Of a DNA stretch of 6,441 nucleotides, positions 1 to 5,518 are shown piece by piece. The number at the start of each line of letters is the position of its first letter. Positions within the stretch are counted from its first letter, which is position 1. The stretch covers positions 1 to 6,441 of the forward strand of contig CALCEI010000137.1 in assembly GCA_937900575.1 (NCBI GenBank), given 5' to 3'. The notes beneath the pieces were generated by a model. It was not told the DNA's origin. It did not search any database and saw only the letters and a list, made by a program, of their open reading frames with translations. The DNA is from an uncultured Clostridia bacterium. GTDB lineage: Bacteria > Bacillota > Clostridia > Christensenellales > UBA1242. Made by a program: the position numbers and the translations under genes.

Positions 1-1
1 C

Positions 2-157
2 TGAATGATTACAAATAACATGATCTCTCGTACATTCACCATCCTCATTGCTCCAATCATGTCCAAGCGCGCTTCCGGTTGTAAAAGTAACCGCCGCATC
101 CGTTGCCCCGCAAATACATGATTTATAATATTTTGCAGGTTCCTCTGCCGTTTTCTT
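2..157 (-). pseudogene. Fragment of a Cys-containing surface-protein repeat (partial)
   Basis: On the minus strand the frame reading from 157 down to the left edge is open. It translates to a segment containing EEPAKYYKSCICGATDAA followed by an FTTGSALGHDW-like stretch and further Cys/His-spaced residues. From memory, the YYKSC-CGA and LGHDW motifs recur in modular secreted or cell-surface proteins of gut Clostridia, where such units precede or follow Ig-like or list-type repeats. The frame has a stop at 158-160, so there is no native beginning here, and it runs off the window at base 1. It is one frame away from the GGDEF fragment and overlaps its last codons. Bases 61-120 are about 57% GC by hand count, far above the rest of the window, which supports a different origin. 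The family assignment is by motif only and no function can be given. The true left limit of homology is probably between 122 and 148. Confidence 0.5.
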
Positions 158-423
158 TTACAGAATTTAATGCCATATCTGCTGCCCTTTCAGCTTCAAC
201 AGTATATCCGTTTTCAGAGAATGAAACACCCACACTAACAGATGCTTCTGCTACACCATCAGAAGTATCCTTTAACTTTTCATTAATTTCGGCAATTCGT
301 CCTATCAGCATATCTGAATCTGTCTGCTTCATTCGAAGTAGGAATATTTCGAATTCATCCTGACTTGTACGAATAATATAATCACTACTCTTAAATGACG
401 TAGTAAATAAGTTTGCAACCTTT
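123..423 (-). pseudogene. C-terminal half of a degenerate GGDEF domain (5' truncated)
   Basis: The minus-strand frame ending in TAA at 123-125 encodes the second half of a GGDEF (diguanylate cyclase) domain. It starts at a VANLFTTSFKSSDYIIR helix/strand, continues through RTSQDEFEIFL where the active-site loop belongs, then VSVGVSF and AADMALNSVKENGRG, which match the family's later SIGIA and AD-ALY-AK-GR blocks. The first half of the domain, including the Mg/GTP-binding D-x-F/N-D region, is absent. The loop reads SQDEF (351-365) instead of GGDEF, so both glycines are replaced; in this family that normally means no cyclic-di-GMP synthesis. The first codons of the open frame are leuS sequence read in another frame, so the ATG at 450-452 is not a real start. 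This is a fragment, probably of a larger sensor protein, placed between two unrelated fragments. Domain identity is secure; expression is unlikely. Confidence 0.75.
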
Positions 424-1563
424 GCCCAAATAATCTTGCTTTTCAAAAGCATGTTCGGTTACGTCTGCACCGTCAATTACTTGAATCATTTCAATATTAT
501 GTGCTTTGGCATATTCAAAATCACGTTGGTCGTGTGTTGGAACAGCCATAACTGCGCCTGTGCCATAACTTGCAAGCACAAAGTCCCCAGCAAAAACAGG
601 CACTTGTTTGCCATTTACTGGGTTAATTGCATAAATTCCTTCCAATTTAACACCAGTTTTGCCTTTGTTAAGTTCGGTTCTATCCAAATCACTCAACTTT
701 AAGGTTTCTTCACGGTATGCTTTAACTTCTTCCCAATTTTTAATGCGAGGGGCTAAATCTTCCACCAATTTGCTATCTGGCGCAACAACCATAAAGGTTA
801 TGCCATAAATTGTTTCTATGCAAGTTGTGTAAATGGAAAAGTTCCCGCCACCAACCAAATCAAAATCAACTTCAACACCTGTGGATTTACCAATCCAATT
901 GCGTTGCATAATTTTTGTGGATTCTGGCCAATCAACCTTATCCAACCCATCAAGCAACTTGTTTGCATATTTTGGTATGTCAATAACCCATTGCTTCATC
1001 ATCTTTTTAACAACAGGATATCCACCACGTTCGCTTTTGCCGTCAATAATTTCATCATTGGCAAGCACACAACCAAGGCCTTCGCACCAATTTACAGGCA
1101 TTTCCACACAGCGTGCCAAACCGTCTTTGTAAAGTTCAGCAAAAATCCATTGTGTCCACTTGTAAAAACTTGGGTCGCTTGTGCGCACTTCTCTATCCCA
1201 ATCAAAAGAAAAACCTAAATTTTTAAGTTGACTTGTGAAATATTTAATATTCTGTTCTGTAAATATATTTGGATTGTTGCCTGTGTCAATTGCATATTGT
1301 TCTGCAGGCAAACCAAAGGAATCAAAGCCCATTGGGTGCAAGACGTTGTAACCTTGCATACGTTTCATTCTGCTTACAATATCTGTTGCTGTGTAACCTT
1401 CTGGGTGACCCACGTGAAGACCAGCGCCAGATGGATATGGGAACATATCCAAAGCATAAAATTTTGGTTTGGAAAAATCCCAAACATCTGTTTTAAATAT
1501 TTGATGCTCTTCCCAATACTTTTGCCATTTTGGTTCAATTTCTAAGTGATTATATTCGCGCAT
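391..1563 (-). CDS. leuS: Leucyl-tRNA synthetase, N-terminal part only (3' truncated)
   Basis: This would charge tRNA-Leu with leucine in the cytoplasm and belongs to class I. The frame begins MREYNHLEIEPKWQKYW, typical of LeuRS. The HIGH-type motif is HVGH at residues 50-53 within GAGLHVGHPEGYT. The inserted CP1 editing domain follows, with a threonine-rich segment TTCIET (246-251) and the hallmark GTGAVMAVPTHDQRD (334-348), whose Asp345 is the conserved editing residue. Native LeuRS sequence continues to about GKGCKLI (386), where a bacterial LeuRS would read on into a NS-F-G block. Instead the frame ends four residues later at 391. Bacterial LeuRS is about 800-870 residues, so the rest of the catalytic core, KMSKS and the anticodon and C-terminal domains are missing. 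This half-protein could not work, and the gene is essential, so the truncation is probably not biological. The start is set by GGAG at 1569-1572, 5 bases upstream. TTRxDT is the usual Thr-rich sequence; the Arg-to-Cys change here is unusual. Confidence 0.95.
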   Translation of the reverse strand: MREYNHLEIEPKWQKYWEEHQIFKTDVWDFSKPKFYALDMFPYPSGAGLHVGHPEGYTATDIVSRMKRMQGYNVLHPMGFDSFGLPAEQYAIDTGNNPNIFTEQNIKYFTSQLKNLGFSFDWDREVRTSDPSFYKWTQWIFAELYKDGLARCVEMPVNWCEGLGCVLANDEIIDGKSERGGYPVVKKMMKQWVIDIPKYANKLLDGLDKVDWPESTKIMQRNWIGKSTGVEVDFDLVGGGNFSIYTTCIETIYGITFMVVAPDSKLVEDLAPRIKNWEEVKAYREETLKLSDLDRTELNKGKTGVKLEGIYAINPVNGKQVPVFAGDFVLASYGTGAVMAVPTHDQRDFEYAKAHNIEMIQVIDGADVTEHAFEKQDYLGKGCKLIYYVI

Positions 1564-1627
1564 AAAAACTCCAACATAAATTAAATTCTTATGTTGAAAT
1601 TATAACACTCAGCAAACAAAGTGTCAA
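1564..1627 (-). promoter_or_regulatory. Consensus sigma-A promoter and leader of leuS
   Basis: Reading the minus strand, TTGACA (1622-1627) and TATAAT (1599-1604) are both perfect consensus and are separated by exactly 17 bases. Transcription would start near 1592, leaving a leader of about 28 bases with GGAG at 1569-1572. There is no room for a T-box leader and no T-box core sequence. The promoter is isolated from the upstream DUF1540 gene, which is transcribed in the same direction and stops 45 bases before the -35 box. Confidence 0.85.
1572..1596 (-). repeat. Perfect inverted repeat just downstream of the leuS -10 box
   Basis: The arms CAACATAA (1572-1579) and TTATGTTG (1589-1596) are perfect 8-base reverse complements separated by 9 bases. 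The repeat begins three bases after the -10 hexamer and covers the predicted start of transcription. Its inner arm shares its last base with the GGAG ribosome binding site. It could be a DNA operator, or an RNA hairpin next to the ribosome binding site if transcription starts at or before 1596. The repeat itself is directly visible; its role is inference. Confidence 0.45.
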
Positions 1628-1644
1628 ATAAACTACGTTTATTT
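1626..1644. repeat. Perfect palindrome overlapping the leuS -35 box
   Basis: The arms AAATAAAC (1626-1633) and GTTTATTT (1637-1644) are perfect reverse complements around a 3-base centre, 19 bases in all. The palindrome overlaps two bases of the leuS -35 hexamer and lies 29 bases past the DUF1540 stop codon. It could be an operator for leuS or a weak hairpin at the end of the upstream transcript. The stem is AT-rich and lacks a following run of T on the minus strand, so a good intrinsic terminator is unlikely. Confidence 0.4.
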
Positions 1645-1672
1645 CAGCATGAAACAATATTTTAACACAAAA

Positions 1673-1987
1673 TTATTTTGGAACAAAGGAATTGCATGGT
1701 GCACTTTCTTTTGCACTGCCAACAAAAATACCATTGGAAAAACACTCTCCGTTTTTGTTAAAAATACAATTTCTGCTTTCACACATAATATTCATGGTTT
1801 TGCAATGGTGATAAGGTGCAATGTCTGGCTCGTGGCAAAACATATCACGTGAAACATCTTCCACTTGCTTTGTTTTGTCAATTTCAAGATTGGCACAATT
1901 TGCACTTCTGCCAACTGCCAAATTTTTGCGTCCACACTTTGCATTTTCATTGAATTTACATGCATATTTCCTACAAACAACGTCCAT
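1673..1987 (-). CDS. Tandem DUF1540 cysteine-rich small protein
   Basis: This 104-residue protein carries two copies of the DUF1540 Cys pattern. The first copy has Cys at 5, 10, 18 and 31 (VCRKYACKFNENAKCGRKNL). The second has Cys at 69, 74, 82 and 98 (MCESRNCIFNKNGECFSNGI, then the ending APCNSF). Both show C-x4-C-x7-C spacing and an xFN motif. A linker between them holds Cys51, Cys62 and nearby His52, His60 and His61. DUF1540 proteins are common in Clostridia. Their function is unestablished; the Cys spacing suggests metal binding, which is inference. The start is chosen at 1987 because GGAG lies 6 bases upstream (1994-1997) and the first Cys motif begins at once; an in-frame ATG at 2053 has no such site and would add 22 unrelated residues. 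A TATAAA at 2025-2030 may be its -10 box, without a convincing -35. It is divergent from rplI across 102 bases. Confidence 0.8.
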   Translation of the reverse strand: MDVVCRKYACKFNENAKCGRKNLAVGRSANCANLEIDKTKQVEDVSRDMFCHEPDIAPYHHCKTMNIMCESRNCIFNKNGECFSNGIFVGSAKESAPCNSFVPK

Positions 1988-1993
1988 ATAATA

Positions 1994-1997
1994 CTCC
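1994..1997 (-). promoter_or_regulatory. Ribosome binding site fixing the DUF1540 start
   Basis: GGAG on the minus strand, with a 6-base spacer to the ATG at 1985-1987. It decides between this start and the upstream in-frame ATG at 2053, which has no purine-rich site ahead of it. Confidence 0.7.
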
Positions 1998-2038
1998 AAC
2001 GCAATTATTAACATTTTACGCACTTTTATACACAAAAT

Positions 2039-2083
2039 TTGCTTGTTAAACACACAAAATTATGCTAAAATTTAATTAGAAGG
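2039..2083 (+). promoter_or_regulatory. rplI promoter and ribosome binding site
   Basis: The best fit is TTGTTA (2043-2048), 17 bases, then TAAAAT (2066-2071), preceded by a TG dinucleotide (2063-2064) as in extended -10 promoters. This would give a leader of only about 12 bases, with AGAAGG (2078-2083) right at its 5' end and 6 bases before the ATG. An overlapping alternative, TTGCTT (2039-2044) with TATGCT (2061-2066), would give a slightly longer leader. The region also serves the divergent DUF1540 gene. Confidence 0.55.
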
Positions 2084-2089
2084 TAAATT

Positions 2090-2533
2090 ATGAAAGTTAT
2101 TTTAATTAAAGAACTAAAAGGCAAAGGAAAAGCAGGTGACATCATTGATGTAAACCCAAATTATGCAAACAATGTTTTGTTCCGTCAAGGCATTGCAAAA
2201 GAAGCAACTGCAAGCAATTTAAATGACCATAAAGGTCAAGTTGAAGCACAAGCTTTCCACCATGGCGAAATGGTTAAAGAATTTCAAGCCTTGGCAGATA
2301 AAATCCGTAACAAAAAGTATGCCTTTACACTTTCTGTTGGTGCAAATGGCAAAGCCTTTGGTTCGGTTACAAAACAAGAAATTTTATCTGCACTTGAAAA
2401 AGACGGCGTAAAAATCAGCAAAAACCAAATTAAAGATTTTGATGCAATAAAATGTGTTGGTGAATACAGAATTACCCTTCAACTTATTAAAGAAGTTTCT
2501 GTTGACATCATTGCCAGTGTAAACGTAAAATAA
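2090..2533 (+). CDS. rplI: 50S ribosomal protein bL9
   Basis: bL9 binds 23S rRNA near the base of the L1 stalk and helps maintain reading-frame fidelity. The 147-residue product has the usual family length of about 148-150. Its N-terminal domain begins MKVILIKELKGKGKAGDIID and continues VNPNYANNVLFRQGIAKEAT, the family signature. A long connecting helix follows (about 45-75), then the C-terminal domain from about 78. The start is set by AGAAGG 6 bases upstream. In many Bacillota rplI is followed by dnaB; here the next gene is an MBL-fold hydrolase instead. Its codon use (glycine 5 GGC, 5 GGT, 1 GGA) contrasts with that downstream gene. The identification is firm. Confidence 0.97.
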   Translation: MKVILIKELKGKGKAGDIIDVNPNYANNVLFRQGIAKEATASNLNDHKGQVEAQAFHHGEMVKEFQALADKIRNKKYAFTLSVGANGKAFGSVTKQEILSALEKDGVKISKNQIKDFDAIKCVGEYRITLQLIKEVSVDIIASVNVK

Positions 2534-2565
2534 AACAAATAGGTTATAGTAGTTATTGTTAGGAG
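2502..2565 (+). promoter_or_regulatory. Candidate promoter inside the rplI 3' end, and RBS, for the MBL-fold gene
   Basis: TTGACA (2502-2507), 18 bases, then TAAAAT (2526-2531) forms a good sigma-A-type promoter overlapping the last codons of rplI. It would give a leader of about 34 bases with AGGAG at 2561-2565, 6 bases before the ATG. The -35 hexamer is part of coding sequence for Val-Asp, so it may be coincidence, and read-through from rplI is equally possible because I see no terminator between the genes. Confidence 0.4.
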
Positions 2566-2571
2566 TAGAAA

Positions 2572-3375
2572 ATGGATAAAATAATTATGTTGGGAACTGG
2601 TAATGGAGGAACTCTTGATTTATACAATACCTGTTTTGTTATTCAAAATAATGAAGGAAATTTCCTTGTAGACACAGGTGGAGGGATTGAAGTAATAAAA
2701 AGATTAAAACAGGTTGGGATAAATTATAAAACCTTAAGAAATATATTTATTTCTCATAGTCATACCGACCATATACTTGGAATTTTTTGGTTATTCAAAA
2801 AATTAAGTGGGGATATTATACATGGAGAAATAACCGAAAAAATTAATATCTATTGTAATGATGTTGTGTATACTGCGATAAAAGAAGTTTCTAGATATAT
2901 TTTACCAGAAAAACTAACGGATGCAGTATTTGGTGCTGTAGATTTCAAGATTTTAAGAAATAACGACAAATATAATATTTATGGAATTGATTATACATTT
3001 TTCGATATGCAAGCCAAAGGAACAAAATTATTTGGATTTGAATGTAAGTTAAATAATAAAAAATTGGCATTTTTAGGAGATGAAACACTTAATCCAAATT
3101 TGTATGAAAGAATTAAAGATTTTGATTATGTCATGCATGAAGCATTTTGCCTAGATAGTGAAGAATCTATTTTCCATGCATATGAAAAAAATCACTCAAC
3201 CACAAAAAGTGTAAGTGAAATAATGAATAATTTAGAAATCAAAAATTTAATACTGTATCACACAGAAGAATCTCATAAAGATAAACGAAAAGAACTTTAT
3301 ACAACTGAAGCTCAAAAATATTTTAAAGGAAATGTTATCGTTCCAAATGATTTAGAGACAATAAAAATTAATTAA
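2572..3375 (+). CDS. MBL-fold metallohydrolase, RNase Z-like
   Basis: The 267-residue cytoplasmic protein has a metallo-beta-lactamase fold: an N-terminal LGTGNGGTLDLYNTCF strand-loop, LVDTGGG (32-38), the metal motif HSHTDH (62-67), LGDE with Asp170, MHEAFC with His189, NHST (His208) and LILYHTEE (His230). The order GD, HEA, HST, then a late His is that of the RNase Z/ElaC branch, and the product resembles a widespread group in gut Bacillota usually named only as MBL-fold hydrolase. It differs from true RNase Z in two ways. No His lies between residues 84 and 189, where RNase Z has a metal ligand (the segment reads FFDMQAKGTKLFGF), and I see no exosite arm for tRNA. The substrate is therefore unknown. 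Codon use differs from neighbours: glycine is 12 GGA, 3 GGT, 3 GGG and no GGC; arginine is 5 AGA and 1 CGA. This suggests horizontal acquisition. The start is fixed by AGGAG 6 bases upstream. Confidence 0.85.
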   Translation: MDKIIMLGTGNGGTLDLYNTCFVIQNNEGNFLVDTGGGIEVIKRLKQVGINYKTLRNIFISHSHTDHILGIFWLFKKLSGDIIHGEITEKINIYCNDVVYTAIKEVSRYILPEKLTDAVFGAVDFKILRNNDKYNIYGIDYTFFDMQAKGTKLFGFECKLNNKKLAFLGDETLNPNLYERIKDFDYVMHEAFCLDSEESIFHAYEKNHSTTKSVSEIMNNLEIKNLILYHTEESHKDKRKELYTTEAQKYFKGNVIVPNDLETIKIN

Positions 3376-3395
3376 AGTTCAATGATAATAATAAA

Positions 3396-3436
3396 ACAAA
3401 GAAGGAGAAAACATTTCTCCTTCTTTGTCTTTTTTT
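3396..3436. terminator. Strong bidirectional intrinsic terminator
   Basis: A perfect 14-base stem, ACAAAGAAGGAGAA (3396-3409) with TTCTCCTTCTTTGT (3415-3428) around a 5-base loop, is followed by C and seven T (3430-3436) on the plus strand. On the minus strand the stem is followed by TTTTATTATTATT. It lies 20 bases after the MBL-fold stop and ends 48 bases before the convergent minus-strand stop, so it can end transcription from both sides. Confidence 0.9.
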
Positions 3437-3448
3437 AGTATGTCAAAT

Positions 3449-3479
3449 ATGGGGGGCTGTTCAAAATGTGGTTTTTTTT
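3449..3479. other. G6-led sequence before the minus-strand stop, possibly an IS end remnant
   Basis: The spacer between the terminator and the convergent stop contains a run of six G, then CTGTTCAAAATGTGG and a run of T. The GGGGCTGTTCAAAA shape resembles terminal inverted repeats of some insertion sequences in Bacillota. No second copy, transposase or target duplication is visible in the window, so this is only a resemblance. Nothing else is seen in this 48-base stretch. Confidence 0.15.
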
Positions 3480-3484
3480 AATTA

Positions 3485-4138
3485 TTAAATGCCTTTATCT
3501 GCACGTGCTTCTGCTTCTTTAAATCTTTGTTGTTCGTTAACTTTTTCAAGAAAACTGATTGGACATGAATAAATTGCCATGGTTACTTTGCCTTTTTTGT
3601 CTTTCACCAATTTGTCGCTTACAATAACTTCTTCGCCGGTTGCAACATCAATGGCAATACCATTTACACCCATCTTAATTATGCCAATTTTTTCAGTATA
3701 ATTTTTTGGGTCATTATTTCTAATTACTTTGTAGCCGTCGCCTTCTTTATATGTAACACTTGAATATGTGCCAATTACAGCAACAAGCAAATCTCCAAAT
3801 TTTGCATAAATATGATTTTTGTCTGCACTTGTTTCTAAATATCTTATAAGATTTCTATCTAATCTAACCTTTTCAAACCTGTGTTCATTAATATAGGTCT
3901 TTTTACCACTTTCAAGGTCCACATATGTTTCATCACAACAAACAGGTTTGCCAGAAATTGTATCCAATGCCAAATTTTTGCAAACTTTGCCATCTTCGTT
4001 TACGTATGGATATTCAACCACAGAATATCTTACTGAGTCTGCGTCATTTTTTATCAATCTACCTGCATCAAACTTATTAACTTCTTTTGCATCAACAAGT
4101 TTACACAAATAAATTTTGCTTTCAATATTATTTTCCAT
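3485..4138 (-). CDS. Unrecognised 217-residue protein downstream of glyQS
   Basis: I do not recognise this family. The product is soluble-looking, with no signal peptide or membrane segment. It has a central region rich in beta-type alternation (about 30-170), Cys at 12, near 53 and a CC pair near 67, phrases such as DTISGKPV and DVATGEEVIVSDK that look like two related beta-hairpin units, and a charged helical tail (FLEKVNEQQRFKEAEARAD). It starts 10 bases after the glyQS stop codon; its site GAGGTG (4143-4148) abuts that stop and is 4 bases from the ATG. Coupled translation and shared transcription with glyQS are therefore very likely. Codon use resembles glyQS. Adjacency alone does not show a role in translation. 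Transcription should end at the bidirectional hairpin at 3396-3428. Confidence 0.8.
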   Translation of the reverse strand: MENNIESKIYLCKLVDAKEVNKFDAGRLIKNDADSVRYSVVEYPYVNEDGKVCKNLALDTISGKPVCCDETYVDLESGKKTYINEHRFEKVRLDRNLIRYLETSADKNHIYAKFGDLLVAVIGTYSSVTYKEGDGYKVIRNNDPKNYTEKIGIIKMGVNGIAIDVATGEEVIVSDKLVKDKKGKVTMAIYSCPISFLEKVNEQQRFKEAEARADKGI

Positions 4139-4148
4139 AATTCACCTC

Positions 4149-5513
4149 TTAAAATTTTACTTTTTCATTTACATAGTTTACAAGTTCGTCAACTGACAAA
4201 CGAATTTGTTGCATTGTATCACGGTCACGCACAGTAACTGTGTTATTTTCCATGGTGTCAAAATCAATTGTTACGCACATTGGTGTTCCAATTTCATCTT
4301 GACGGCGATAACGTTTTCCAATGGAACCTGCTTCATCGTATTGCACCATAAAGTGTTTTGATAGCGTTCTATAAACTTCTTGTGCCTTTTCGCTTAAATT
4401 CTTTTGCAATGGTAACACTGCAACTTTGTATGGAGCAATTGCTGGGTGGAAATGCATTACAACACGTGTATCTCCATCTTCCAAAGCTTGCTCTTCATAA
4501 GCTTCACACATAACAGCAAGGGTTAACCTATCTGCACCAATGGAATATTCAACCACGTTTGGCAAATATTTTTCATTGGTATATGGGTCCAAGTAAAGCA
4601 TATTCTTACCACTAAATTCTTGGTGACGACTTAAGTCCCAATCACCACGGTGGTGAATACCGTTCAACTCTTCCCAACCAATTGGATATAAGTATTGAAT
4701 ATCACATGCAGCCTTTGCGTAATGTGCAAGTTTATCGTGGTCATGATAACGCAAATGGTCTCTGTTAAAGCCGATGGAAAGTAAGAAATCCATTGCTTTT
4801 TTCTTATATTCTTCATAGAAATTTAAACTATCTTCTGCTTTGCAGAACCATTGATGTTCCATTTGTTCAAATTCAATGGTACGGAAAGTGAAGTTGCCTG
4901 GTGTTACTTCGTTACGGAAGGCTTTACCAATTTGAGCAATACCAAATGGCACTTTTGCTCTCATGCTACGTTGTACGTTTAAGAAATTCACAAATTCGCC
5001 TTGCGCTGTTTCTGGGCGCAAATAAATTAAGTTTTGTCCTTCATCAACAACACCACGAGATGTTGAGAACATCAAATTGAAATTCCTTATTGGAGTCCAA
5101 TCACACTTGCCACATTTTGGGCAACATACGTGATGTTCTGCAATGTATGTTTCCATTTCTTCGTTGCTCATTAAATCTGGGTTTACTTCGCCTTTGCTGT
5201 GGGCTTCAATTAAGTTATCTGCTCTGTGCCTTGTCTTGCAACTTTTACAATCCATCTTTGGGTCAGAGAAACTTGCAGTGTGGCCACTTGCTTCCCAAAC
5301 TTTGCTGTTCATAAATATGTCAGCATCAACACCAAAAGAATTTGGTGCACATTGCACAAAGGTCTTCCACCATGCACGTTTGATGTTGTTTTTAAGTTCA
5401 ACACCAACAGGGCCATAGTCCCATGTGTTTGCCAAGCCGTCATAAATATCACTGCCTGGGAAGATTAAACCTCTATTTTTGCATAAATTAACTATTTTAT
5501 CAAAATTTCCCAT
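4149..5513 (-). CDS. glyQS: Glycyl-tRNA synthetase, single-chain class II type
   Basis: Charges tRNA-Gly with glycine in the cytoplasm as a homodimer. The 454 residues match the single-chain bacterial form (about 450-500) and not the separate alpha/beta form. Motif 1 lies around GPVGVELKNNIKRAWW (34-49). WEASGHTASFSDP (73-85) leads into an insertion with putative zinc ligands Cys89, Cys92, Cys131, Cys134 and possibly Cys137. RPETAQG is at 166-172, motif 2 at FRNEVTPGNFTFRTIEFEQ (199-217), and motif 3 at VEYSIGADRL (321-330) with the conserved Arg329. The anticodon-binding domain runs from about 361 to the end (YKVAVLPLQKNL, then RYRRQDEIGTP). Motif 3 has Tyr in place of the more usual Pro. 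AAGGAG (5519-5524), 5 bases upstream, fixes the start. No T-box leader is present. It is probably the first gene of a two-gene unit with the 217-residue protein, and the partial gene upstream may read into it. Confidence 0.97.
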   Translation of the reverse strand: MGNFDKIVNLCKNRGLIFPGSDIYDGLANTWDYGPVGVELKNNIKRAWWKTFVQCAPNSFGVDADIFMNSKVWEASGHTASFSDPKMDCKSCKTRHRADNLIEAHSKGEVNPDLMSNEEMETYIAEHHVCCPKCGKCDWTPIRNFNLMFSTSRGVVDEGQNLIYLRPETAQGEFVNFLNVQRSMRAKVPFGIAQIGKAFRNEVTPGNFTFRTIEFEQMEHQWFCKAEDSLNFYEEYKKKAMDFLLSIGFNRDHLRYHDHDKLAHYAKAACDIQYLYPIGWEELNGIHHRGDWDLSRHQEFSGKNMLYLDPYTNEKYLPNVVEYSIGADRLTLAVMCEAYEEQALEDGDTRVVMHFHPAIAPYKVAVLPLQKNLSEKAQEVYRTLSKHFMVQYDEAGSIGKRYRRQDEIGTPMCVTIDFDTMENNTVTVRDRDTMQQIRLSVDELVNYVNEKVKF

Positions 5514-5518
5514 AATGT

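Noticed and set aside
123..452. Treating the 109-codon minus-strand frame as an intact gene starting at 452.
   Set aside because: Its first ten or so codons are leuS read out of frame, no ribosome binding site is present, and the first half of the GGDEF domain is missing.
833..1545. Several plus-strand open frames of about 75-105 codons opposite leuS.
   Set aside because: They lie antisense to clearly conserved LeuRS sequence and have no ribosome binding sites or recognisable motifs.
1792..2004. A second minus-strand frame of 70 codons overlapping the DUF1540 gene.
   Set aside because: The DUF1540 frame holds two matching Cys motifs and a good ribosome binding site; this one has neither.
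2572..3375. Naming the MBL-fold gene rnz or elaC.
   Set aside because: The mid-domain metal His and the tRNA-binding exosite arm are not seen, so only the fold family can be supported.
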